A stretch of DNA of 38,324 nt, from contig JAOADN010000019.1 in the NCBI GenBank assembly GCA_026417295.1, forward strand, positions 1 through 38,324, given 5' to 3'. This DNA comes from Paracoccaceae bacterium (lineage in GTDB: Bacteria > Pseudomonadota > Alphaproteobacteria > Rhodobacterales > Rhodobacteraceae). Every line of letters begins with the position of its first letter. Position 1 is the stretch's first letter. Below are positions 1 to 7,900 of this stretch, piece by piece. The notes under the pieces are model-generated. The model was not told where the DNA came from and searched no databases. It saw only the letters and a program-made list of their open reading frames with translations. The translations under genes and the position numbers were made by a program.

Positions 1-510
1 GATCAGCCCGGCCTGGCCGAAGACCAGCGCGACGACCGGGTTGAGCGTCGTCGTCGTGTCGGCCCCGAGCGAGCCCCCTTCCTCGGGGGTCGCATACTTG
101 GCGTCCGCGCCGAGCGTCCAGCCGTCGGCCGCCCGGAATCCCGCCAGCGCATCCGGCGTCATGAAGAAGAGCGCGTGGGAATACTGCTGCGCCCCGGCCT
201 GGATCCCCCAGCTGCCGCCGGCCACCGAATAGTAGTCCACCGTCGCCCCGCCGACGCGCAGCGCGCCCTGGCCGAAGGTGCCGCCGAAGCCGAGGGCGAC
301 CTCGGTGACGAGCGGCATCCACAGGACCCCGGCCGCCTTGGCCTCGAGATCGCGCGTGCCGGGATACTTCGCCAGCAGGAACTGCCGCGATTCATCGACC
401 CGGGCATCGAGCTTCGCCGCCCCCTGGCTGCCCAGGCCGTTGCCGCAGGCCGCCAGTCCGAAGGCGGCACCGCCCCCGAGGATCACGCCACGTCGAGAAA
501 ATCCGCCCAT
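1..510 (-). CDS. SYLF/YSC84-family lipid-binding lipoprotein (3' part beyond window)
   Basis: The frame is open for 170 codons from the ATG at 510 to the left edge, so the C-terminus lies outside. The N-terminus has SRRG, a glycine-rich hydrophobic stretch and a lipobox LAAC (Cys about residue 22), which reads as a lipoprotein signal with a twin-arginine flavour (possibly Tat-exported). The mature part carries the pattern of the SYLF/YSC84 family: an early conserved 'AAGVLWMP' and a central 'GGSWGIQAGAQ' followed by a hydrophobic strand. Family members bind phosphoinositides in eukaryotes; the bacterial role is poorly defined, probably envelope-associated. The family call is from motif recall; envelope location is inferred from the signal. 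hemB lies upstream on the same strand with a 160-nt gap, so the gene probably has its own promoter. Confidence 0.75.
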   Translation of the reverse strand, partial: MGGFSRRGVILGGGAAFGLAACGNGLGSQGAAKLDARVDESRQFLLAKYPGTRDLEAKAAGVLWMPLVTEVALGFGGTFGQGALRVGGATVDYYSVAGGSWGIQAGAQQYSHALFFMTPDALAGFRAADGWTLGADAKYATPEEGGSLGADTTTTLNPVVALVFGQAGLI

Positions 511-576
511 CCTGTTCTTGCCTCTCCGCCTCGCGGGGCGCCTGAGATGCGCCCTCCTGCCTCATCATGCAGCCGT

Positions 577-593
577 TGTCCGGCCGTCGGACA
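577..593. promoter_or_regulatory. Small inverted repeat upstream of the SYLF gene
   Basis: TGTCCG and CGGACA form a perfect 6-bp dyad around 5 bases, about 67 nt upstream of the SYLF ATG and in the hemB-SYLF gap. It could be an operator half-site pair or simply a GC-rich palindrome. Nothing else supports a role. Confidence 0.2.
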
Positions 594-670
594 CAATCCA
601 TAGGCCAAAGCCCGCCGATTGTCACCGATTCATCCGCGCCGGGCCCGGCCCCGGCATCAATTCGCCGGGC

Positions 671-1666
671 TCAGCCCCGCAGCAGGCGCGCCGCCTGCGG
701 GGCGAAGTAGGTGAGGATCGCGTCGCAGCCCGCCCGGCGGAAGGCGAGCAGGCTTTCGAGGATGACCGCCTCGCCGAGCCAGCCATTGGCCACCGCCCCG
801 GCGATCATCGCGTATTCGCCCGAGACCTGGTAGGCGAGGGTGGGCACGCCGAAGGCGGCCTTCACCGCGGCGCAGATGTCGAGATAGGCCATGCCGGGCT
901 TGACCATCACCATGTCGGCGCCCTCGTCGAGGTCGCGGGCGACGAGGCGCAGGGCCTCGTCGCGGTTGGCCGGATCCATCTGGTAGGTCTTCTTGTCGCC
1001 CCTGAGCGCGCCGCTGGCGCCGACCGCGTCGCGGAAGGGGCCGTAGAAGGCCGAGGCATACTTGGCCGCGTAGGAGAGGATCACCACCTCCGCGTGGCCC
1101 GCGGCCTCGAGGGCCCGGCGGAGCGCGCCGATGCGGCCGTCCATCATGTCGGAGGGGCCGAGGATGTCGGCTCCCGCCGCGGCCTGGGCGAGCCCCATGC
1201 GGACCAGCGCCTCGACCGTCTCGTCGTTGAGGACGACGCCGTCGCGGACCAGCCCGTCATGGCCGAGGGAATTGTAGGGATCGAGGGCGACATCGGTCAT
1301 CACCGCGATCCCGGGCACGGCGGCCTTGATGGCGCGGGTCACCCGGTTCGACAGGTTGTCGGGGTTCCAGGCCTCGGCGCAGTCGGCCGTCCTGAGCGCG
1401 GGATCGGTGTAGGGAAACAGGCAGACGGCGGGAATCCCGAGGCGTGCGGCCTCTTCGGCGGCGCGGACGGCGCCATCCGGGGTGAGACGGGAGACCCCCG
1501 GCATCGAGGGCACGGGCACGTCCGCCCCCGGCACGTCGGTGACGAAGAGCGGCCAGATCAGGTCCTCGTGGGACAGGCCGGTCTCGCGCACCAGGTCGCG
1601 CAGCGCCGCGGTGCGCCGCAGGCGCCGGAGGCGGGCGGCCGGGAAGGGGGCGGGGGCATGGACCAT
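671..1666 (-). CDS. hemB: Delta-aminolevulinic acid dehydratase (porphobilinogen synthase)
   Basis: 331 residues, the usual HemB length. The enzyme condenses two 5-aminolevulinates to porphobilinogen, the first common step of tetrapyrrole (heme, vitamin B12, and in phototrophs bacteriochlorophyll) synthesis in the cytosol. Both Schiff-base lysines are visible: K202 in 'SYAAKYASAFYGPFRD' and K256 in 'MVMVKPGMAYLD'. The metal-site segment near residue 124 reads DVALDPYNSLGHDG, so the cysteines of the zinc form (DVCLC...GHCG) are replaced by Ala/Asp. This is the zinc-free type seen in many alphaproteobacteria and pseudomonads. The frame stays open upstream for hundreds of codons into mfd, which is GC-driven; the ATG at 1666 begins the conserved protein. 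Confidence 0.97.
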   Translation of the reverse strand: MVHAPAPFPAARLRRLRRTAALRDLVRETGLSHEDLIWPLFVTDVPGADVPVPSMPGVSRLTPDGAVRAAEEAARLGIPAVCLFPYTDPALRTADCAEAWNPDNLSNRVTRAIKAAVPGIAVMTDVALDPYNSLGHDGLVRDGVVLNDETVEALVRMGLAQAAAGADILGPSDMMDGRIGALRRALEAAGHAEVVILSYAAKYASAFYGPFRDAVGASGALRGDKKTYQMDPANRDEALRLVARDLDEGADMVMVKPGMAYLDICAAVKAAFGVPTLAYQVSGEYAMIAGAVANGWLGEAVILESLLAFRRAGCDAILTYFAPQAARLLRG

Positions 1667-1703
1667 GGTCGGACCTTTTCTGTGCGTCACGGACGGGTTA
1701 CAC

Positions 1704-1755
1704 GCTTGCCCGGCCCGTTGGAAGGCCGCAGGGCGGCCGTCCGGGCCGCGCAAGC
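1704..1755 (+). promoter_or_regulatory. Long nested stem-loop directly before a ribosome-binding site
   Basis: Arms 1704-1717 and 1742-1755 pair over 14 positions with one mismatch. Inside them 1724-1729 and 1733-1738 form a perfect 6-bp stem with an AGG loop. The outer arm ends exactly where the AGGGG ribosome-binding site (1756-1760) of the GTG-started gene at 1772 begins. In the other direction it lies in the 5' region of hemB. It may be a translational control hairpin, an attenuator or a DNA operator; the sequence does not distinguish them. Confidence 0.4.
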
Positions 1756-1771
1756 AGGGGATGCGCCGCGC

Positions 1772-2290
1772 GTGGACTGGACAAGCTTCGTCTTCGACCT
1801 GATCGACATGCGGTCCTTCTCGAACCTCTGGTACTGGATCGCGCTGGCCGTCACCTGGTCGATGGCCTCGCACTGGGTGCTGGGCGTGCCCTGGGACATC
1901 GTCCAGCGCGCCCGCCGCCACGGCGGGGAGGCCGAGGCCGACCTGCGCGACATCCTGCGCGTCAACGTCCGTCGCCACATGATGATCGGCCGCGCCGGCG
2001 TGGCGCTGATGGTCGTGGCAAGCTTCGTGCTGACCTCGCTTCTGATGCTGGGCTTCGTCTACGGCGTGGAATTCGCCCAGGCCGTGTTCCTGATCCTCGC
2101 GCCGCTCACGCTGGTCTTCTGGCTGTCGATCCGCGCCGCCCGGCGGATCGCCGCGACCGACTGCGCGCCCGAGGCGGCCTATCGCCAGCTCGCGCGCCAC
2201 CGGCTGGCGATCCAGGCGATCGGCATGGTGTCGATCTTCGTCACCGCCTTCTGGGGGATGCTCCAGAACTTCAACGTCTCGGTCCTGTGA
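1772..2290 (+). CDS. Conserved four-helix membrane protein (FSNLWYW family)
   Basis: 172 residues from a GTG with AGGGG 11 nt upstream. The N-terminus carries 'DMRSFSNLWYWIALA', which I recall from a conserved rhodobacterial family often labelled 'component of SufBCD complex'. I see no Fe-S assembly motif, so that label should be treated cautiously. Four hydrophobic spans are apparent (about residues 15-35, 70-95, 98-120 and 142-165), with a charged loop 'RARRHGGEAEADLRD' between the first two, so it is an inner-membrane protein. It is divergent from hemB (105-nt gap with a large stem-loop) and followed by mfd 55 nt later on the same strand. Function unknown. Confidence 0.75.
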   Translation: MDWTSFVFDLIDMRSFSNLWYWIALAVTWSMASHWVLGVPWDIVQRARRHGGEAEADLRDILRVNVRRHMMIGRAGVALMVVASFVLTSLLMLGFVYGVEFAQAVFLILAPLTLVFWLSIRAARRIAATDCAPEAAYRQLARHRLAIQAIGMVSIFVTAFWGMLQNFNVSVL

Positions 2291-2309
2291 GGAACGCGGG
2301 CGGCGGCGG

Positions 2310-2337
2310 TTGACATCGCGGCGCGCGGGGATAGGTG
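2310..2337 (+). promoter_or_regulatory. Possible sigma-70 promoter before mfd
   Basis: A perfect -35 TTGACA (2310-2315) is followed after 16 nt by TAGGTG (2332-2337), a weak -10 that overlaps the mfd ribosome-binding site. The start point would then fall at the ATG, which sits badly with use of the Shine-Dalgarno, so co-transcription with the upstream membrane gene is at least as likely. Confidence 0.25.
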
Positions 2338-2345
2338 AGGCGGCG

Positions 2346-5300
2346 ATGTCCGGGAACCTTCGCATCACGCTGTCCGGTGCCCCGGAGGGGTTCGACGCGC
2401 TGCTCGTGGCGCGGGAGCTGGCCCGCGGGCAGCCCGTCATCCACGTCGCGCGGGACGACCGGCGGATGGAGGCGATGCGCGCGGCGCTGGCCTTCTTCGC
2501 GCCGGAGGCGCCGGTGATGACGCTGCCGGCCTGGGACTCACTGCCCTTCGACCGCGTCTGGCACAATCCGGGGCTCGCCGCGGCACGGATGGCCCCGCTG
2601 GCGGCGCTGGCGGGCGGGGTCGGGGGCCGCCTCATCCTGCTGACCACGCTGAACGCGGCAACCCAGCGCATGCCGCCGCGGGCGGTGCTGGCCGACTCGG
2701 TCTTTGCCGCGCGCGTCGGCCAGCGCATCGACGAGGCCGGGCTGAAGCGGTTCCTTGCCCGCATGGGCTATGCCCAGGCGCCCACGGTCAGCGAGCCCGG
2801 CGACTGCGCGATCCGCGGCGGGATCATCGACATCTGGCCGCCGGGACAGGCGGCGCCGGTCAGGCTGGACCTGTTCGGCGACGTGCTGGACGGCGCCCGC
2901 CGCTTCGACCCGGTGACGCAGCGCACGACCGAGAAGCTTGCCGCGGTGGAGCTGGCGCCGGCCTCGGAGGTCATCCTCGACGAGGCGGCGATCACCCGCT
3001 TCCGCCAGAGCTACCGCATCGAGTTCGGCGCGGCGGGCACCGACGATCCGCTCTACGAGGCGGTGAGCGCGGGCCGCAAGCAGGCCGGGGCCGAACACTG
3101 GCTGCCCTTCTTCCACGAGCGGCTGGAGACGCTGTTCGACTATCTGCCGGGCGCGGCCGTGATGCTGGACGACCAGCTCACCCCGGCCCGTCTGGCGCGC
3201 TGGGAGGGGATCGCCGACCAGTACGAGGCGCGGCGCGAGGCGATGGGGCGCAAGGGCGGGCTGGAATCGGTCTACAAGCCCTGTCCGCCGGGCCTTCTCT
3301 ACCTCGACGACGCGGCCTGGGAGGCGGCGCTGGAGGGCCGCCGCGTGGTGCAGCTTTCCGTCCTGCCCCAGCCCGTCGGGCCGGGGGTCCTGGATGCCGG
3401 CGGACGGGCGGGGCGGTCCTTCGCGGCCGAGCGGCAGCTCGAGAACGTGAGCCTGTTCCGGGCGCTGGCCGCCCATGTCGGCGAGCGGCGCAAGGCGGGG
3501 CAGGTGATCGTCGCGAGCTATTCGGAAGGCGCGCGCGAACGGCTTTCGGGCCTGCTGGCCGACGAGGGCGTGCTGGGAATCCAGCCGGTGCGCGACCTGC
3601 GCGAGGTGCCGCCGGGGCGCGGCGGGCTGTTCCTGGCGGTGCTGCCGCTGGAGCAGGGCTTCGAGGCGCCGCGCGAGGGGGCGGGGGACGGCGACGTCCT
3701 GACCGTGATCGCCGAGCAGGACGTGCTGGGCGACCGGCTGATCCGGGCCCCCAAGCGCCGCCGCAGGGCGGAGAACTTCATCACCGAGGCGCAGTCCCTG
3801 TCGCCGGGCGACCTGGTCGTGCATGTCGATCACGGCGTCGGCCGATACCGCGGGCTTGAGACGATCACCGCGCTGGGCGCGCCGCACGACTGCGTGCATA
3901 TCGAATATGCGGGCGGCGACCGCCTGTACCTGCCGGTCGAGAACATCGAGCTGCTCAGCCGGTTCGGGCACGAGGAGGGGCTGCTCGACCGGCTGGGCGG
4001 CGGGGCCTGGCAGGCGCGCAAGGCCCGCCTGAAGGAACGCATCCGCCAGATCGCCGAGCGGCTGATGCGGGTGGCGGCCGAGCGGGCGCTGCGCGCGGCC
4101 CCGGTCTTCGAGGCGCCGCATCACGAATGGGATGCCTTCGCCGCGCGCTTTCCCCATGCCGAGACCGAGGACCAGCTTGCGGCCATCGCCGACGTGATCG
4201 ACGACCTGCAGAAGGGCAGCCCGATGGACCGGCTGATCGTCGGGGATGTCGGCTTCGGCAAGACCGAGGTGGCGATGCGCGCGGCCTTCCTGGCGGCGAT
4301 GTCGGGGGCGCAGGTGGCCGTCATCGCGCCGACGACGCTGCTGGCGCGGCAGCATTACAAGACCTTCAGCGAACGCTTCCGCGGCACCGCGATCACCATC
4401 CGCCCGCTGTCGCGCTTCGTCGGCGCGAAGGAGGCCGAGGCGACGCGCCGGGGCCTGGCCGAGGGCAGCGTGGACATCGTCATCGGCACCCATGCGGTCC
4501 TGGCGAAATCGGTCGCCTTCCGCAACCTCGGGCTTCTCGTCATCGACGAGGAGCAGCATTTCGGCGTGCAGCACAAGGAGCGGCTGAAGGAGATGCGCTC
4601 GGAGGTGCATGTCCTGACGCTGACCGCGACGCCGATCCCGCGGACCCTGCAGCTGAGCCTGTCGGGCGTGCGCGACCTGTCGGTGATCGGCACGCCGCCC
4701 GTGGACCGGCTGGCGATCCGCACCTATGTGAGCGAGTTCGACCGGGTGACGATCCGCGAGGCGCTGCTGCGCGAGCGCTACCGGGGCGGGCAGTCCTTCT
4801 ATGTCGTGCCGCGGATCGCCGACCTGCCCGAGATCGAGACCTTCCTGCGCGAGGAGGTCCCGGAGGTCAGCGTCATCGTCGCCCACGGCCAGATGGCGGC
4901 GGGCGAGCTGGACGAGCGCATGAACGCCTTCTACGACGGCCGCTACGACGTGCTGCTGGCGACGTCCATCGTCGAATCCGGCCTCGACATCCCGACCGCC
5001 AACACGATGGTCGTGCACCGCGCCGACATGTTCGGGCTGGCGCAGCTCTACCAGATCCGCGGCCGGGTCGGGCGCGCCAAGGTGCGCGCCTACTGCTACC
5101 TGACGACCCAGCCGCGCGCGCCCCTCACGCCGGCCGCGCAGAAGCGGCTGCGGCTGCTCGGCTCGCTCGATTCGCTGGGCGCGGGATTCTCGCTGGCCAG
5201 CCAGGACCTCGACCTGCGGGGGGCGGGGAACATCCTGGGCGAGGAACAGTCGGGCCACATCACCGAGGTGGGCTACGAGCTTTACCAGCAGATGCTGGAG

Positions 5301-5834
5301 GAGACGATCGCGCGGCTGAAGTCGGGCGAGATCGCCGGGCCCGAGACGGCGGGCGAATGGTCGCCGCAGATCAACCTTGGCGTGCCGGTGACGATCCCGG
5401 AAAGCTATGTGCCCGACCTGGACGTGCGGCTCGGCCTTTACCGCCGGCTGAGCCAGATCTCGGGCAAGGTCGAGATGGAGGGATTTGCGGCCGAGCTGAT
5501 CGACCGCTTCGGCCCCCTGCCGCGCGAGGTGAACGTGCTGATGAACGTGATCCGCATCAAGGCGATGTGCCGCAGGGCGATGATCGCGCGGCTCGATGCC
5601 GGGCCGCGCGGCGCGACGGTGCAGTTCCATGCCGACCGCTTCCCCAATCCGGCGGGCCTGGTCGAGTTCATCCAGGCCGAGAAGGGCGCGGCGAAGGTGA
5701 AGGACAACCGCATCGTCATCGCGCGCGACTGGGCCGGCGAGGCCGAGCGCGTGAAGGGCGCCTTCCAGATCGCCCGCGACCTGGCCGAGAAGGCGGGGGC
5801 GGTGAAGCCCCGGGGGGCGGCGGTCCGCGCCTAG
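2346..5834 (+). CDS. mfd: Transcription-repair coupling factor Mfd
   Basis: 1162 residues, close to E. coli Mfd (1148). This DNA translocase removes RNA polymerase stalled at lesions and recruits UvrA. Domains seen in order: N-terminal UvrB-homology region (about 1-350), RNA-polymerase-interacting domain beginning near residue 485 ('SPGDLVVHVDHGVGRYRG'), helicase domain with Walker A GDVGFGKT (633-640), Walker B DEEQ (734-737), 'TATPIPRTL' just after, the RecG-like TRG segment and 'QIRGRVGR', then the C-terminal TRCF domain. The ATG at 2346 is preceded by AGGTGAGG with good spacing; an in-frame TTG at 2310 has no ribosome-binding site and was not used. Its TAG stop shares a CTAG with the stop of the convergent efflux gene. 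Confidence 0.98.
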   Translation: MSGNLRITLSGAPEGFDALLVARELARGQPVIHVARDDRRMEAMRAALAFFAPEAPVMTLPAWDSLPFDRVWHNPGLAAARMAPLAALAGGVGGRLILLTTLNAATQRMPPRAVLADSVFAARVGQRIDEAGLKRFLARMGYAQAPTVSEPGDCAIRGGIIDIWPPGQAAPVRLDLFGDVLDGARRFDPVTQRTTEKLAAVELAPASEVILDEAAITRFRQSYRIEFGAAGTDDPLYEAVSAGRKQAGAEHWLPFFHERLETLFDYLPGAAVMLDDQLTPARLARWEGIADQYEARREAMGRKGGLESVYKPCPPGLLYLDDAAWEAALEGRRVVQLSVLPQPVGPGVLDAGGRAGRSFAAERQLENVSLFRALAAHVGERRKAGQVIVASYSEGARERLSGLLADEGVLGIQPVRDLREVPPGRGGLFLAVLPLEQGFEAPREGAGDGDVLTVIAEQDVLGDRLIRAPKRRRRAENFITEAQSLSPGDLVVHVDHGVGRYRGLETITALGAPHDCVHIEYAGGDRLYLPVENIELLSRFGHEEGLLDRLGGGAWQARKARLKERIRQIAERLMRVAAERALRAAPVFEAPHHEWDAFAARFPHAETEDQLAAIADVIDDLQKGSPMDRLIVGDVGFGKTEVAMRAAFLAAMSGAQVAVIAPTTLLARQHYKTFSERFRGTAITIRPLSRFVGAKEAEATRRGLAEGSVDIVIGTHAVLAKSVAFRNLGLLVIDEEQHFGVQHKERLKEMRSEVHVLTLTATPIPRTLQLSLSGVRDLSVIGTPPVDRLAIRTYVSEFDRVTIREALLRERYRGGQSFYVVPRIADLPEIETFLREEVPEVSVIVAHGQMAAGELDERMNAFYDGRYDVLLATSIVESGLDIPTANTMVVHRADMFGLAQLYQIRGRVGRAKVRAYCYLTTQPRAPLTPAAQKRLRLLGSLDSLGAGFSLASQDLDLRGAGNILGEEQSGHITEVGYELYQQMLEETIARLKSGEIAGPETAGEWSPQINLGVPVTIPESYVPDLDVRLGLYRRLSQISGKVEMEGFAAELIDRFGPLPREVNVLMNVIRIKAMCRRAMIARLDAGPRGATVQFHADRFPNPAGLVEFIQAEKGAAKVKDNRIVIARDWAGEAERVKGAFQIARDLAEKAGAVKPRGAAVRA

Positions 5835-7075
5835 GCGTGGCCGGTCGGCGTGGTGACCGGGGCCTCGACGATGCGGCGCATCATGAGCCAGGCGAGGGCC
5901 GAGCAGAGCGCGGCCCCGGCCATCACCGGAACGGCCGTGCCGTCGAACATAAGCCCGACCGGGGCGGCGATGAAGACGGCGGCCACGGTGGCGACGGAGG
6001 CGACGATCGAGGCCGCCATGCCGGCGATGTGGCCCATGCGCTGGAGGCTCAGGGCGTTGAGGTTGCCGAAGGTCAGCCCGGCCATGAAGAAGATCGAGGT
6101 GGCCCAGACGAAGAACAGGGCGAAGGCGGGCAGGCCGGAAAGCAGCCCGGCCCGGATCACGGCCAGTGCCGCCAGCGAGAAGAGCGCCTGGACGGCATAG
6201 GCGACCAGGCAGACGCGGCGCATCCCGAGGCGCACGACGAGGCGCGAATTGACGAAGGAGGCCGAGGCCGAGAAGAGCGCGATGAGCGCGAACCACTGGG
6301 GGAACCAGCGGCCCTGGCCATAGGCGTCGGCGAAGAGCTGCTGGATCGAGGAGAGAAGGGCGAACATCTGCCCGAAGCCCAGCGCCATGACCGCGGTGCA
6401 GAGCATCACGTCGCGGTCCGACAGGACCTCGCGCGCGGCGGAGGCGAGGTTGCCGGGCGAGAGCGGGCGGCGGCGCTCGGGGGGAAGGGTCTCGGGCTGG
6501 CGCAGGCCGATCCACAGCGCCCCTGCGGCGGCGAAGGCGACGAAGGCGAGGAACACCGCGCGCCAGTCCCAGACATGGATGATGACCTGGCCGAGCGAGG
6601 GCGCGACGGCCGGCACGACCATGAAGACCATCATGACGAAGGAGGAGACGCGGGCCATCTCGCGCCCCTGGTAGAGGTCGCGCACGAGGGCGAGGCCGAC
6701 GATCCGCGGGGCGGCCGCGCCGAGGCCCTGCAGGAGGCGGGCGAGGAGCAGGATCTCGAGGCTCTGCGCCCGGTGGGCGAGCAGGGCGCCAGCGACATAG
6801 AGCGCGAAGCCGCCGAAGATCGCCGGGCGGCGGCCCACCGCGTCGCTGATCGGGCCGGCGGCGATGGTGCCGACGCCCATGCCGAGGACGAAGGCCGTCA
6901 GGATGAGCTGGGCGCGGTTCACCGCATCGGGCGTGAGCTCGGCGGCGATCGCCGGCAGGGCCGGGAGCATCGCGTCGATCGAGAAGGCGATGGTGGCGAA
7001 GAGCATCGCCAGCATCGCGGTGAATTCCGGCAGCGCGAGGCGGCGGGCGGCCAGGGGCGCGGCGGTATCGGTCAT
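5831..7075 (-). CDS. Bcr/CflA-type multidrug efflux MFS transporter
   Basis: 414 residues with about twelve hydrophobic spans. MFS motif A appears as 'GPISDAVGRRP' between helices 2 and 3, and helix 1 has 'FSIDAMLPALPAI', typical of the Bcr/CflA drug:H+ antiporter subfamily (bicyclomycin, chloramphenicol, sulfonamide efflux). The actual substrate cannot be read. It is the second gene of a pair: its ATG overlaps the TGA of the DsbA-like gene (ATGA), so translation is probably coupled. Its TAG stop overlaps that of mfd on the other strand. Confidence 0.9.
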   Translation of the reverse strand: MTDTAAPLAARRLALPEFTAMLAMLFATIAFSIDAMLPALPAIAAELTPDAVNRAQLILTAFVLGMGVGTIAAGPISDAVGRRPAIFGGFALYVAGALLAHRAQSLEILLLARLLQGLGAAAPRIVGLALVRDLYQGREMARVSSFVMMVFMVVPAVAPSLGQVIIHVWDWRAVFLAFVAFAAAGALWIGLRQPETLPPERRRPLSPGNLASAAREVLSDRDVMLCTAVMALGFGQMFALLSSIQQLFADAYGQGRWFPQWFALIALFSASASFVNSRLVVRLGMRRVCLVAYAVQALFSLAALAVIRAGLLSGLPAFALFFVWATSIFFMAGLTFGNLNALSLQRMGHIAGMAASIVASVATVAAVFIAAPVGLMFDGTAVPVMAGAALCSALAWLMMRRIVEAPVTTPTGHA

Positions 7076-7722
7076 GCCTGGACCTCCCGGGCGGCGAGTT
7101 CGTCGATGACGCGGATCCACAGCTCGGGCGGCTGGAGGCCCTGAAGGACGTGGCGGCCGGCGACGACGAAGGTGGGGACGGCGCCGATGCCGCGTTCGCG
7201 GGAATGGGCCTCGCGGGCGAGGATCAGGTCGCGGTCGGACGTGCCCTCGAGCAGGCGGCGGACGAGGGCCGGGTCGAGCCCCGCCTCGCCGGCGAGCGCG
7301 GCCAGCGTCGCATGATCGCCGATGTCGCGGCCCTCGGCCCAGTAGGCGTCGAAGAGCCGGCCGACGACCGCGTCCTGGCGCCCCTCGAGCCCGGCCCAGA
7401 GGATCAGGCGGTGGGCGTCGAGCGTCTGCGGTGCCCGCCCGATGGCGGGCAGGTCGAATTCGACCCCGAGTCCGGCCGCCCGTTCGAGGAGCGGCGCATG
7501 GGCCCGCAGGATCGCGTCGCGGCCGCCGAAGCGGGCGGCGAGCCAGGCCTGGCGGTCCATGCCCCCGGGCGGCAGGTCGGGATCGAGGCGGAAGGGATGC
7601 CAGGCGATGGCGAAGGGATGGCCCGGACGTTCCGCGAGCGCAAGGTCGAGCGCGGCCCTGCCCAGCCGGCACCACGGGCAGGCGATATCGGCCACGATGT
7701 CGAGCGGGATCATGGCGGCCAC
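7072..7722 (-). CDS. DsbA-family (FrnE/HCCA isomerase-like) thioredoxin-fold oxidoreductase
   Basis: 216 residues. The active-site motif CPWC lies at residues 15-18 in 'DIACPWCRLGRAAL', then a helical insertion and a late cis-proline segment 'GIGAVPTFVV', as in cytosolic FrnE/2-hydroxychromene-2-carboxylate isomerase-like proteins. There is no signal peptide, so it is probably cytoplasmic. GGAGGG at 7730-7735 sits 7 nt before the GTG at 7722, so that start was chosen; the ATG at 7713 (three codons in) is the alternative with worse spacing. It overlaps the downstream efflux transporter by 4 nt. A role linked to export or modification of a thiol-reactive compound is only a guess from that pairing. 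Confidence 0.85.
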   Translation of the reverse strand: MAAMIPLDIVADIACPWCRLGRAALDLALAERPGHPFAIAWHPFRLDPDLPPGGMDRQAWLAARFGGRDAILRAHAPLLERAAGLGVEFDLPAIGRAPQTLDAHRLILWAGLEGRQDAVVGRLFDAYWAEGRDIGDHATLAALAGEAGLDPALVRRLLEGTSDRDLILAREAHSRERGIGAVPTFVVAGRHVLQGLQPPELWIRVIDELAAREVQA

Positions 7723-7781
7723 CGCTACGCCCTCCGGGGGGGAGTTGCAAGGCGGGCGCGGGACGGAAGGGAAAGGGGGGC

Positions 7782-7836
7782 GAGGGGGCGGCCTGCCCCC
7801 TCGCGCTCCCCCGGGAGTATTTCGGGCATGATGAAG
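7782..7836 (+). repeat. Dispersed intergenic element, copy 1 (hairpin + GGAGTATTT + ATGAAG)
   Basis: A perfect 8-bp stem (7782-7789 with 7795-7802, five-base loop) is followed by a C-run, GGAGTATTT (7814-7822), GGGC and ATGAAG (7831-7836). The same order occurs on the minus strand at 37388-37437 between glgC and glgA. I recall very similar elements at many gene ends in Rhodobacteraceae genomes. The hairpin could act in transcription termination or RNA stability; the function of the conserved tail is unknown to me. Confidence 0.6.
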
Positions 7837-7900
7837 GCGGCGCGGGCCAGGTCGGCCGGGGACCGGGCGCCGGGCTGCCCGGCCGGCGGCCGGAGGGCAT

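Noticed and set aside
2310-2345. TTG at 2310 as mfd start
   Set aside because: It coincides with a TTGACA -35-like sequence and has no Shine-Dalgarno; the ATG at 2346 has AGGTGAGG.
671-2764. 697-codon frame ending in hemB
   Set aside because: Only the last 331 codons are HemB; the upstream part is antisense to mfd and the membrane protein gene and lacks a start with a ribosome-binding site.
2538-6515. Open frame of 1325 codons on the minus strand opposite mfd
   Set aside because: It is antisense to the fully motif-supported Mfd, has Arg/Ala/Pro/His-rich composition typical of GC-driven shadow frames and no recognisable domain.
4127-7144. 1005-codon plus-strand frame overlapping mfd and the efflux gene
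   Set aside because: Low-complexity Gly/Asp/Arg/Ala composition, out of frame with mfd and antisense to the MFS transporter.
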